Shown here in pieces: positions 1 to 10,324 of a stretch of DNA of 63,334 bases. Below the pieces are notes generated by a model. The model was not told the DNA's origin. It searched no databases and was given only the letters and a program-made list of their open reading frames with translations. Position 1 is the first letter of the stretch. Each line of letters starts with the position of its first letter. The position numbers and the translations under genes were made by a program. The stretch covers positions 1-63,334 of the forward strand of contig NZ_AJXN01000028.1 of NCBI RefSeq assembly GCF_000286355.1, written 5' to 3'. Source of the DNA: Kocuria atrinae C3-8. GTDB lineage: Bacteria > Actinomycetota > Actinomycetes > Actinomycetales > Micrococcaceae.

Positions 1-87
1 GAGAGCTACGGGACTTCCTTAGATCTATGGTTAGTTATCCCCGATTTCCGGTATGGAATCGGTAATAGGGAACCTTAAACCACGCGC

Positions 88-1237
88 TTATAGGCCCGAG
101 TACGAGTGCAGACCCGGGAAGTACACGTTGACCACGGTGAAGTTGAAGACCACGCAGAGGTAGCCGACGATCGACAGCCACGCGGAACGGTTGCCGTTCC
201 AGCCGCGCGTCACGCGGGCGTGCATGTAGGCGGCGTAGACGGTCCAGATCACGAAGGTCCAGACTTCCTTGGTGTCCCAGCCCCAGAACCGACCCCAGGC
301 CTGGTCGGCCCAGATGGCGCCGGCGGCCAGGGTGAAGGTCCAGAACACGAAGCCCACGGAGTTCAGGCGGAACGCGAAGTTCTCCAGGGTGGTCGAGTTG
401 GGAACCACGCGCAGGAAGCCCAGCTTGGTGTCCTCGCCCATGGCCATGTTCTTCTCCCGACGGGACTGCAGCAGCTGCAGCACGGCCATGGCGAAGGTAA
501 TGGTGAACAGGCCGGAGGCCGCCACGGCGATGGACACGTGGATGATCAGCCAGTAGGACTGCAGCGCCGGGGGCAGCGGCGAGACCGGGGTGGGGAACGC
601 GATGGTGGCCGCGCACAGCATGAGCAGCACCAGGCCGGTGACCATGGGACCCACGAAACGCAGGTCCTTGAAAATCAGAGTGACCAGGTAGACACCTGCC
701 ACCACGAGTGCACCGGTGGAGCAGAACTCGTACATGTTGGCCCAGCACGCGGTCCGCGGCAATGCCACGGGCCACCACGGCAAAGGCGTGCAGCAGGAAC
801 GCGATGCCCATGACCACCACGGCCGCACGGGCTGCCGGGCGGCTGATGGAGTCCTTGTAGTTGAGGGCCTCGAACTCGTCGGCTCCCTTGGAGCGAGCGT
901 CCGCGGTGGTGCGGAACTCGCCTGCGACCGGACCGCCCGCGGAGGTGCCGGAACCGGCGCCACCGTGACGAGCGGCGTCGTCACCCGCGCTGGGGCCAGA
1001 CGAGGTGGCCGAGGCGCTCACGGAACCGCCGCGCGAACCAGCGCCCACGAGCTCCCTGGAGTCCTCACGATTGGTGGCGCCCTGCCGCTCGGCGTCGCGC
1101 TGAGCCTTGCCGATGGCCTTGGAGTGCGAGGCCATGTCCCACACGAAGGCCACGAACGCGACCAGGTAGGTGAAGGCCGCCAGGAGCATGAACCACTCGC
1201 TCCAGACACCTAACGTTTCGTTGATATTGCTACCCAT
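88..1237 (-). CDS. ccsB: Cytochrome c biogenesis protein CcsB (CcsA/ResC family), frame broken
   Basis: Membrane haem-handling subunit of System II cytochrome c maturation; with ResB it exports haem and attaches it to apocytochrome c outside the membrane. The C-terminal half carries the tryptophan-rich family signature WGRFWGWDTKEVW plus several hydrophobic segments. The N-terminus starts at ATG 1237 with a first membrane helix, then an unusual Gly/Ser/Ala-rich hydrophilic stretch of about 75 residues before the second helix. The frame breaks near 745: the N-terminal frame reads to about IAADRV and the C-terminal frame resumes at WANMYEF; restoring C residues at GTGCTGGG would rejoin them. 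It starts 7 bp after resB ends, so it is the last gene of the resA-ccdA-resB-ccsB operon. Family assignment is secure; the break is probably a sequencing deletion. Confidence 0.88.
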
Positions 1238-1244
1238 AGATCAC

Positions 1245-2926
1245 TCACGCCTTATCTGACGAGTTGAGGGGGAAATCGCGCACACCGCGGTCTTCCCACA
1301 GCGAGGTCCACAAGGCTGTCAGCTTCTCGGCTTCCGCTCCCAAGCGGTGATCCTCACCGCGAGCCAACAGTCCGTATTCCAGAACAGTACACTGCACGCC
1401 ATTGTGGTCCTGGCCCACATACGCGCGCACCCACGCCCTGCGACGGGCGATGAACAGGGACATGATCAGTCCCACGAAAGCGGCCACGAACGAGATGAAC
1501 GCGGGGATGCGTCCCGGATCGTTGTGGATGTCCAATCCCACGTACCGCTTGACGTCCACGAACTCGATGGTGCCCTTGCCGTCCGGCAGCTCGGCCGAAC
1601 GGTTGGCGCCGTCCAGGGTGATGGCGCCGTTGTCGGACATCATCGAATTCATCTCTGTCAGCGAATCCACATCCAGAACGTAGACGTTCTGGGATTCACC
1701 GTTGTCCAGGCCCAGATCACCAAAGTAGGAGGACATGATCAGCACCGGATTGCTGAGCCCCGGGTCCACGGAGCGGGGCATCGTGCCTTCGTCCATGACC
1801 GCTGTGGGCAGCAACAGACCCACGAAACCGAGCTGGTCCGGAGCGGCGTCCGGCACCTTGAGCACGAGCGAGGAGGTGTAAACGGAGTCGGTGGGGATGG
1901 TCACCACGGGACCCTCATACGCCACGTCGCCCTCGCCGTCCGTCACGCGAATCACGGGGGCGTAGCCGTTGCCCACCAGGTACAGCTTGGTGCCGCCCAC
2001 ATTGAGGGGCTCGTTGACCTTGAGCTTCTCGCTCTTCTCCTGCGCACCGGACTCATCGGTCACGGTCACGTCCGCCTCGAAGTCCGTGGGAGCTCCGTAC
2101 TGCGCGGGGTCGGTGGTGTCTCGGTGGAAGTCGCCTGGAAATTGTCCAGGCGCACCGAGAACGGGTTGAGCCAATCCGCGTTGAAGTTGGTGCCCGGAGT
2201 GAAGGAGTCGTAGGCCACCAGCGTGTTCACGAAGGACTCGTCCTCGATGATGATCTTCTGGCCCTTGTACCCGAACAGCGAGCCGATCGCCACGGAGATC
2301 AGGACACCCAGCAGCGCCACGTGGAAGAGGATGTTGCCCACTTCCTTCCACATGCCGCGCTCGGCACCCACGGACGGCGTCTCGCCGTCCAGATCGCGGG
2401 CCTCCACGCGGTAGCCACGCTTCTTGAGTGCCTTGGTTGCGTCCTGGATCGCTTCCGACGGCGACGGCGCCGCGGCACCATCGCGCCCACCCAGCAGCAC
2501 GCGGCGGTACTGCGGCAGGCGGGTGAGCCGCTTGGGGGTGCGCGGTGGCTTGGAGCGCCACGCCTTGTAGTGCTGGGCCGCACGCGGAAGTACGCAACCG
2601 ACCAGCGAAATGAACAACAACAGGTAGATCGCGGAGAACCAGTAGGACGAGAACACGTCGAACAACTGGAAGCGATCCAACCACGGGCCGGAGGTGGGGT
2701 TGGCCTCGATGTAGGTGTTGACAGCGTCCGGGTCCTGGATGCGCTGGGGGAACATCGAACCGGGCACCGCGGCAATGGCCAGCATGAGCAACAGCACGAG
2801 TGCCGTGGACATCTTGGTCAGCTGTGTCCACGCCCACCGGAGCATCCCCAGGGGGCCGAGTGCGGGCACCGCTGGAGAATCGTTGCGGTTGCCCTTCTGG
2901 TCACGCTTGTCGCGCACCTGCGTCAT
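1245..2926 (-). CDS. resB: Cytochrome c biogenesis protein ResB, frame broken
   Basis: ResB-family membrane protein, partner of CcsB in delivering haem to apocytochrome c. The N-terminal part (MTQVRDKRDQK start) has membrane segments around MSTALVLLLMLAIAAVPGS and FSAIYLLLFISLVGC, and a large extracytoplasmic domain follows; a last helix precedes the C-terminus (FISFVAAFVGLIMSLFIARRR). The start at 2926 is chosen because ATG overlaps the ccdA stop as ATGA; a longer upstream frame would run into ccdA. Full length is about 560 residues, normal for actinobacterial ResB. The frame changes near 2128 in the stretch FQAT/FHRDTTDPAQYG; adding one base to the GACTTCC run restores one protein. Translationally coupled to ccdA. 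Confidence 0.88.
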
Positions 2927-3681
2927 ATCGGCATCACCCAATCGGTTACGAACTCGGCTTGAATCCAGGAGACCAGAGCGGACCATATGCCCGTGGCCAT
3001 GGCCAGACCAATCAGCACGAGGACGGCACCGCCCACGCGTTGCAGCGTGAGACGGTGACGGCGGAAGAATTTCATGGCGCCCATCCCCCGGCGCAGCGCC
3101 AGGGCAATCAGCACGAACGGGATGCCCAGTCCCAGGCAGTAGGCGGTCGTGAGGATCACGGCCTTACCGGTGGAGGCACCGTCCACGTAAACCAGTGCCT
3201 GCACGGCGGCGAAGGTGGGTCCGATGCACGGCGCCCACCCCAGACCGAAGGTCATGCCGAGCAACGGCGCGCCCCATAGCCCGGGCGGTGGTTTCCGCTC
3301 GATCTTGCGATCGCGCTGGAACCACGAGAAACCACCCATGAACACGACGCCCATGAGGATCACGAGGATACCGAGCACCACCATGATCCACTGCTGCCCC
3401 AGGAACCACGCGAAGGCACCCAACTGGGCCAACACCACGGACATCAACACGAACACCGCGGAGAATCCCAGCACGAACAGCAGCACGCCCATGAACACGC
3501 GGCCGCGCTTCTGGTCCTGCAGATCCACGCCGGTCAAGCCGGTCACATATCCCAGGTACCCGGGGACCAGCGGCAGCACACACGGTGAGGCGAAAGAGAC
3601 GAGTCCCGCGAGCAGCGCCACGGGTAGCGCGGCAATCAGTGAACCGTCGAGGATGACCTCGGCGAAGGGATTGCCGCTCAT
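2923..3681 (-). CDS. ccdA: Cytochrome c biogenesis protein CcdA (DsbD transmembrane family)
   Basis: Integral membrane thiol-electron carrier that passes reducing equivalents from cytoplasmic thioredoxin to the extracytoplasmic thioredoxin-like ResA, keeping apocytochrome c cysteines reduced. Intact, 252 residues, with about six membrane helices. The paired redox cysteines sit in the family motifs FASPCVLPLVPGYLGY (near residue 33) and GWAPCIGPTFAAV (about residue 150). Its ATG overlaps the expected resA stop and its TGA overlaps the resB start (ATGA at both ends), which indicates one translationally coupled operon. Confidence 0.95.
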   Translation of the reverse strand: MSGNPFAEVILDGSLIAALPVALLAGLVSFASPCVLPLVPGYLGYVTGLTGVDLQDQKRGRVFMGVLLFVLGFSAVFVLMSVVLAQLGAFAWFLGQQWIMVVLGILVILMGVVFMGGFSWFQRDRKIERKPPPGLWGAPLLGMTFGLGWAPCIGPTFAAVQALVYVDGASTGKAVILTTAYCLGLGIPFVLIALALRRGMGAMKFFRRHRLTLQRVGGAVLVLIGLAMATGIWSALVSWIQAEFVTDWVMPI

Positions 3682-4318
3682 ACCGTCTCGGCACCGTGTC
3701 CTTGATGAGGGCGTTCAGGGTGGAATGATCAGCCTTTCCCAACACGCGAGCCGCAACGCGACCCTCGGAGTCAAGCACCAGGGTGGTGGGTACGGCCTGC
3801 GGCGGAACATAGTCGCTCAACGCGAGGAGCACCTCGCCGTTGAGGTCCGAGGCGGAGGGATAAGGAATCTCGAAGGTGCGCTCGAAGGCTTCCGAGGTGG
3901 CCTTCTGATCGCGCAGATTCACGCCCATGAATGTGGCGTCGCCCTCGTAGTCCTTTGCGAGGCTCACCAGATCGGGAGCCTCCGCACGGCACGGCGCGCA
4001 GCCCGCGTACCAGAAGTTCAGCACGGTGGTTTCACCGCGCAGATCTTCGGCGGAGACGGTGGAACCGTCGAACATCTTGGCCTCGAACTCGACCGGTTCT
4101 CCGCGCTCACCGGGCGCGTATTCGCTCACGGAGCCGTCCCCGGCCACGTAGCCCTTGTTGCCGCCCTCATTGGCCTGCTGCGCCAGATTGTCCGAGCCCG
4201 AGCCACCGCACGCGGTCAGTGCCAGCGCGGCGCACACGGACAACGACGCCGCCGCAGCGCGAGTGCGCGAACGGCGCGGACGAGCGGTTTGAGCGGAACG
4301 GTCTCTGGCCAATTTCAC
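3678..4318 (-). CDS. resA: TlpA/ResA-like thiol-disulfide oxidoreductase, lipoprotein; frame broken at the 3' end
   Basis: Extracytoplasmic thioredoxin-fold reductant for apocytochrome c. It starts at GTG 4318, preceded by AGGTGA. The N-terminus has a basic region, a hydrophobic core and a lipobox LTAC, so it should be membrane-anchored through a lipidated cysteine. The active site is WYAGCAPCRAEAP (CxxC), followed by the NLRDQ and VPTTLVLDSEGR regions usual for AhpC/TSA-TlpA proteins. As written the frame runs past its natural end. One extra C near 3693 (GTGCCGAG to GTGCCCGAG) gives ...DTVPETV and a TGA that overlaps the ccdA ATG, so the 3' end given here assumes that correction. Confidence 0.85.
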
Positions 4319-4359
4319 GGAGATGTCACCTGACGGTACGGGGTGGGATTCGGGAGCAA

Positions 4360-5030
4360 TTATGAGCCGGGAAGCTGGTTGACGCCTGAGTAGAAGTGCG
4401 CCGCGGGCTCCCGGTAACTGACCCGCGGAACGGCCGGCTCATCCACGTCGTCAAAGGTCAGGGAGGTGACGGACGCGAGATTGCACTCGCGGCGCCGGGG
4501 GTCGTGCGGCAGCGGACGGCCCTCGACCGACAAGCGTGTCAACCAGATCGGCAACTGGTGGGATACGGCAATGGCCTGAGCGCCGTCGCCACCGATCTCC
4601 ACCGCGCGGCGGGCAAGATCGCGGACGGCCTCAGCCATGCGCGCGACCTGCTGTCGGTAGGGCTCGCCCCACGAGGGACGCAGCGGTTGAGCATGTAGGG
4701 CCAGTGCTTAGGGTTGGCCAGTTCCTGGCCGTCCACGTGCAAGCCCTGGAAGTGATTGCGGGGTTCGATGATGCGCTCTTCGGTGACCACGTCCAACCCG
4801 AGTTCACGGGCAACGGGAGCTGCGGTTTCCCGGGCACGCGTGAGCGGCGAGGAGGCCAGCACAACGTAGCGGTCACCCTGGTTCACGCGCTCCCTGAAGT
4901 CCGCCGCAGCGGCCTCCGCCATGCGCGCACCGAGCTCGGACAAATGGAAATCCGGCATGCGGCCGTAAACGATGGCGTCAGGGTTGTGAACCTGGCCATG
5001 GCGCAGCAAATGAACGGTCGCAGAAGGCAT
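4360..5030 (-). CDS. Histidine phosphatase family protein (phosphoglycerate mutase-like), frame broken
   Basis: Cytoplasmic phosphatase-fold enzyme of unknown substrate. The N-terminus carries the catalytic signature LLRHGQ (phospho-acceptor His about residue 11), then SSPLTRARETA, and the C-terminal part has the second catalytic histidine in AVSHQLPIWLTR. The two halves are in different frames. Near 4683, AACCGCTGCG should read AACCGGCTGCG, giving NRLRPSWGEPYRQQVARMAEAV, a normal family sequence. It lies 41 bp upstream of resA in the same direction, an arrangement seen in other actinobacteria, so it may be co-transcribed with cytochrome c biogenesis; a functional link is not established. Confidence 0.85.
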
Positions 5031-5149
5031 GGTTACAGTCTCTCAAAACCCCGGCTCCCGCCCAATTCAGCGGCCTCCTAGGGAACTAACGGAACTGGCA
5101 CCGATCACCCTGCGATTCCAGCTCAGCACTCCCCTCACCCGGCCCTAGA

Positions 5150-5449
5150 TCAGCTCAGGATCTCGCGCAACCGCTTCTCGTCGATGCGCAGCTGATCCCA
5201 CGGGGCACCGTCCACGAACACGACCGGGATGTAATTCGCGTAGTCGCGCAGCAGCGCGGTGTCCGTGGTGATGTCCACTTCCGAGAATTCACTGCCGGTG
5301 TCCTGGCACGCGGCCCTCACCACGGTCCGGGCGTCCTCGCACAGATGACAACCATCCCTGGTGAGCAACGTCACTCGATGCGCCGGCGGATTGGCCGCCC
5401 AGTTTTCTGCAGACAGCAGCGGCTTCTTGGGATTCTGCAGCGAGCTCAT
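5150..5449 (-). CDS. Glutaredoxin-like thioredoxin-fold protein
   Basis: Small (99-residue) cytoplasmic thiol-redox protein. The redox motif RDGCHLCEDA (CxxC) is at about residues 32-40, preceded by a beta-strand VTLLTR and followed by the cis-proline region YIPVVFVDG; this is the actinobacterial DUF836/glutaredoxin family layout. An N-terminal extension of about 24 residues lacks recognisable features. Actinobacteria mainly use mycothiol, so the electron donor cannot be named from sequence. It lies between bS22 and the histidine phosphatase on the same strand, separated from bS22 by a terminator. Confidence 0.85.
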   Translation of the reverse strand: MSSLQNPKKPLLSAENWAANPPAHRVTLLTRDGCHLCEDARTVVRAACQDTGSEFSEVDITTDTALLRDYANYIPVVFVDGAPWDQLRIDEKRLREILS

Positions 5450-5470
5450 GTGCCCATGCTACGGGTACGG

Positions 5471-5500
5471 AAAAGGCCCCGTTCCGCATGGAACGAGGCC
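5471..5500 (-). terminator. Rho-independent terminator after the bS22 gene
   Basis: On the minus strand GGCCTCGTTCC-ATGC-GGAACGGGGCC forms an 11-bp stem (one wobble pair) with a 4-base loop, followed by TTTTCC. It lies 15 bp beyond the bS22 stop and just upstream of the glutaredoxin start, so it should separate the two units. Confidence 0.8.
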
Positions 5501-5514
5501 TACCGCGAAGTCGC

Positions 5515-5613
5515 TTACTTCTTGTTGCGACGCTGGTGACGAGTCTTGCGAAGCAGCTTGCGGTGCTTCTTCTTGGACATACGCTTGCGGCGCTTCTTAA
5601 TGACTGAACCCAT
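5515..5613 (-). CDS. 30S ribosomal protein bS22-type (AURKAIP1/COX24 domain), 32 residues
   Basis: Tiny, very basic protein starting [17 protein letters not shown] and ending RRNKK, almost entirely Lys/Arg/His. It matches the short actinobacterial ribosomal protein placed in the mycobacterial 30S subunit as bS22, which carries the COX24/AURKAIP1-type motif. The start is ATG 5613, preceded by GAGGGATCCT (usable ribosome binding site), and the stop is TAA. A strong terminator follows. It is too short for common ORF length cut-offs, so it would often be missed. Identity rests on near-verbatim recall of the family sequence. Confidence 0.93.
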   Translation of the reverse strand: MGSVIKKRRKRMSKKKHRKLLRKTRHQRRNKK

Positions 5614-5766
5614 AGGATCCCTCGCATTGTTGTAGACGTTGGCTGTTTGTTCGGGTCGTGCGTGAACACCACCCCGCCGCCGGTCAAACCAGGCGGCAAA
5701 ATCCGATGAACGGCAAACTATTGATCCACCTTACCGCCTGTGGGGCGAATCCCTGAAAATGAGGGA

Positions 5767-6558
5767 TCAGGCGCTGGCCTGCCGGCGGCCCTTCAAGCCC
5801 ACCGGGGCATTCTCCGCCGACGCCGCCGCATCACCCTGGTCATCCGCCTCACCGTTACGACCGCGATCGGGATCGACCCCGGCCTCCTGGTACTGGTACG
5901 TGATGTGCTCCACGGTCAACCGCGAGGCCATCTGGAAGTCACCGGCCTCCAGTGCACTACAGATCGCACGGTGTTCTGCGCGGATCCGGCTGGAGGTCGT
6001 CGACCAGAGCGGGACGTGGCCCACCAGCGCCATGGTGTATTCGTACACGGAATCGCGCAGTGCGGTGAACAACGCCGTGATCGCGGTATTGCCGGAGCAC
6101 TTGACCAGGGCAATATGAAAGCTCACGTATAAATTGTGGAACTGCTTCAAACCCAGATCGTCGCGGTCCATTTCCGCCATGATGGCGCGTAATTCCGCGA
6201 GCGGAACATGTTTTTCCGACGCATTCTCCAGCGACCAGGATTCCAATTCCATGCGGGCCTGAACAATGTCGCGCAATGGGTACTCAGACGTGGCCATGTG
6301 CAGCTGCAGGGCAGGCCCCGCTGAGGCCGCCGGCTCGCGCACCAGGATGGGCAGGATGGACCGGTGCGGTCCATCGAAGAGCTTGATGATCCCCTGAGAC
6401 TCGAGCACCTTCAGGGTCTCCCGCATGGAGTTACGCGAGACCCTGAAGATTGCCGCGAGGTCTTTGTCAGTGGGCAGTTGCTGACCCAGCACAAGGTTGC
6501 CGTCGAACAGCTCGTTCTCGAGCCATTGCAGAACCTCACGATGAGTTGCCATGGTCAC
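5767..6558 (-). CDS. FadR-type transcriptional regulator (GntR superfamily, FCD domain)
   Basis: DNA-binding regulator. The N-terminal winged helix-turn-helix (residues 1-75) includes LPTDKDLAAIFRVSRNSMRETLKVLESQGII, and the all-helical FCD ligand domain follows with the usual acidic/histidine positions in VQARMELE, FHIALVKCSGN and EHRAICSALEAGD. GTG 6558 or ATG 6552 are both possible starts (MATHREVLQWLE from the latter). The last about 35 residues are a charged, Ala/Asp-rich tail. It lies 80 bp downstream of gdhA on the same strand. FCD regulators usually sense organic or keto acids, so control of nearby glutamate metabolism is possible but only inferred. Confidence 0.88.
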   Translation of the reverse strand: MTMATHREVLQWLENELFDGNLVLGQQLPTDKDLAAIFRVSRNSMRETLKVLESQGIIKLFDGPHRSILPILVREPAASAGPALQLHMATSEYPLRDIVQARMELESWSLENASEKHVPLAELRAIMAEMDRDDLGLKQFHNLYVSFHIALVKCSGNTAITALFTALRDSVYEYTMALVGHVPLWSTTSSRIRAEHRAICSALEAGDFQMASRLTVEHITYQYQEAGVDPDRGRNGEADDQGDAAASAENAPVGLKGRRQASA

Positions 6559-6638
6559 CAGCCTAAAATCGTCAGTCGAGCACGTGCCAACCTCAGCAGA
6601 TGCTTCGACTCACGAGCTTACTGGGTATGACTGGGAAA

Positions 6639-8021
<1,383 letters not shown>

Positions 8022-8936
8022 TCAACGCCGCGAGCTGCGCCCGCGCCGCCGGAACCCGGTCAGAGTGGACAGCAGACCACTTTGACGTCGGCGTGCGCCT
8101 CCGCTGCGTGCAGGGGGAATCCCGAACTCGGGTTTCGTGGAGTTCGAATCATCGGACTCGTCAGAATCCGCGCTGGACTCAGCGGACATAACGTCGGTGT
8201 TAGCCCCCACACTAGCGCCTGTGACCTCGACCTCCGTGTCCAAGGCAACAGCATCAGGAAGCGTTGAGATGTTGGAAACTTCGGAATCCTCCAGAAGTTC
8301 TTGCAGATTTTCCTGCCCAATTTCGGCTTCTTCGTCTGTAATCACATTGAATACTGGTGCTTCTGCAACCTCGGGTTCGGATTCCAGCGGCTCGGAGGTT
8401 TCGCTGATCTCCGCTTCCACGCGGTCCTGTTCGTGCTCCTCCACGGCCTGCGCTTGAGTGAACCACGGGAGGTTCCGGGGCTCCTCCGGGGCGGGGGCCT
8501 CGGCGGCAGGAAGGGCGTCTTCGTCGGAGTCCTGAGTGGCCTCGACAGGTTCCAGTTCAACCGCGCCATCCTCGGATGTTTGCTCGGTGACTGACGGTGC
8601 CACCGCTTCGGCGGTCTCTGCCTTCTCGACGGTTTCTGCCGTTTTCTCCGCATCGGCGGTCTCAGCAGACTCGGCAGCTGCGGTCAGTAGATCTTCGATC
8701 CACGCCGTGACGTCTCGCAGGGGTTGCGGTTCCACGCTGTAGAAACGCTTCTGACCCTCAGCGCGCGTTGCCACCAGTCCGGTGTCCCGCAGCACCTTGA
8801 GGTGCTTGGAGACGGTTGGCTGGGAGACTTCCAGTTCTTCGACCAACTCTCCCACCGGGCGTGAGCCGTTGCGGAGTGCGGACAGGATCCGCCGGCGGGT
8901 GGGATCGGAGAGAGCTGAATATGAATCATTGGCCAT
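8022..8936 (-). CDS. ArsR-family regulator with a long acidic C-terminal tail
   Basis: The first about 85 residues are a clear ArsR/SmtB winged helix: SALSDPTRRRILSALRNG, then recognition helix VSQPTVSKHLKVLRDTGLV and wing EGQKRFYSVEP. No CxC metal motif is present, so metal sensing is not indicated. After this a roughly 200-residue region of Glu/Ala/Asp/Ser-rich low complexity follows, and the protein ends in a basic cluster (FRRRGRSSRR). Usual family members are 100-130 residues. ATG 8936 (MANDSYSAL) is preferred to an upstream ATG at 8945. It starts within about 10 bp of the acuC stop, so the two are probably one transcript. The tail's role is unknown. Confidence 0.8.
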   Translation of the reverse strand: MANDSYSALSDPTRRRILSALRNGSRPVGELVEELEVSQPTVSKHLKVLRDTGLVATRAEGQKRFYSVEPQPLRDVTAWIEDLLTAAAESAETADAEKTAETVEKAETAEAVAPSVTEQTSEDGAVELEPVEATQDSDEDALPAAEAPAPEEPRNLPWFTQAQAVEEHEQDRVEAEISETSEPLESEPEVAEAPVFNVITDEEAEIGQENLQELLEDSEVSNISTLPDAVALDTEVEVTGASVGANTDVMSAESSADSDESDDSNSTKPEFGIPPARSGGARRRQSGLLSTLTGFRRRGRSSRR

Positions 8937-8946
8937 AGGAATCACC

Positions 8947-10189
8947 CTAAACGTGAATCCTGATCAGGCCCCAATCAGACTCAGTCGTACCAGGGTCCAG
9001 GCCCCACTGGGGGAAGACTTCCTTGCGCGTTGCCATGATGGACCGGTCGGTCTCGTCATTGGGGTCAAAGCCGATCTCCCACGAACGCCACCATAGATCC
9101 ACGTTGTCACCCATCATCTCGGGTGCGTGACCGCCGTACTTCTCGTTCATGTAGTCACGCCAATCCTGCGGAATGGCAGTGGTCACGGCGACCGGATGGC
9201 CGCTGGCGATGCCAACCAGGTGTGCCCAGGAGCGCGGTACGGCGTCGTGGCAGTCGTAACCGCCGCCACCTGTGGCGATCCAACGCCCCTCGCACACCTC
9301 GTCTGCCAGTTCGGATATCGACAGGGCAATCTGGCGCTGGCCGTCGATGCTGACGCGCAAGTGCGTGAGTTCGTCCTGGAAGTGGGAATCGCAGCCGTGC
9401 TGGGACACGATCACCTCGGGACGGAACTCGCGGACGAGAGGCGGCACCACGCGTCGTAGGCGCGCAACCACTGGGAATCGTCCGCGCGGGTGGGCATGGC
9501 CACGTTGACCGACGTGCCCGCGCACTGGCCCTCGCCGATCTCGTTGGCAAAACCCGTTCCGGGGAACAGCGACAGGCCCGTCTCGTGGAGGGAAATGGTA
9601 ATGACGCGGGGGTCGTCAAAGAAAATGGACTGGGTGCCGTCACCGTGGTGGCCGTCCACGTCGATGTAAACCACGCGCTGCACACCGTTGTCGAGCAGAT
9701 GCTGGATGGCCACGGCGCAGTCGTTGTAGACGCAGAAACCGCTGGCCTTGTCGCGTGCCGCATGGTGCATGCCGCCGCCGAAGTTGACGGCGTGGACGGC
9801 CTTGCCGTCCAAAATGTCCACGGCGCCTGATACGTGCCGCCCACCAGCCGGGCGCTGGATTCGTGAATCCCCTCGTAACCGGGGGTGTCCTCCGTGCCCA
9901 GCCCACATTCCGGGATTTCCCGCGTGGGGTCTTCGGACACGGCGTGGACCGACTTCACGTACTCCGCGGAGTGAGCCAGCTGGAGCACCTGATCGTCCGG
10001 GACCTCGGGGACTTCGATGCGCACGTTCTCCGCAGTGTCCAAGCCCAGTTGCTGCACCAGCCGCATGGTCGCGTCCAGACGGGACGGACGCATGGGGTGG
10101 TAATCCCCAAAGTTGTACTTGAGCAACTGGGGATCCCAATAAACACTGGTGGGGTACACGGCGCCTTTACCGTTTGTTGCGGGGCTCAC
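8947..10189 (-). CDS. acuC: Acetoin utilization protein AcuC / class I histone deacetylase fold, frame broken twice
   Basis: Zn-dependent deacetylase; in Bacillus, AcuC removes acetyl groups from acetyl-CoA synthetase, and an acs gene lies at 36.9 kb here. N-terminal (YNFGDYHPMRPSRLDATMRLV), central (FGGGMHHAARDKASGFCVYNDCAVAI, YIDVDGHHGDGTQ) and C-terminal (SQHGCDSHFQDELTHL, ATGGGGYDCHDAVPR) segments lie in three frames but join in perfect family order. The HH pair and the Asp/His/Asp zinc ligands are present. Breaks are near 9827 (CAG-GCGCC missing one G) and 9450 (GACGCG-TGGTG missing one G). The start is uncertain: GTG 10189 is used here, another GTG lies about 24 bp further in. Confidence 0.87.
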
Positions 10190-10324
10190 ACTCCCATTAG
10201 ACCATTGACCACGCCTCGCTGGGCCGTGCATTGCACTGTGACGAAGAAATTAGGGCAATAATGTCCTGACTGCCCCGCGTGCAGCCACTATGGATTCATC
10301 GCTTGTGACGTTGGAGGAGGTGCG

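Noticed and set aside
40-72. Hairpin-like sequence downstream of ccsB as terminator
   Set aside because: The stem CCGATT.CC/GGAATCGG is bulged and lacks a T-run on the transcribed strand.
9450-9830. Programmed ribosomal frameshifting in acuC and other split genes
   Set aside because: No slippery heptamer or common downstream structure recurs; sites differ, all need an added base, and they hit about a third of the genes.
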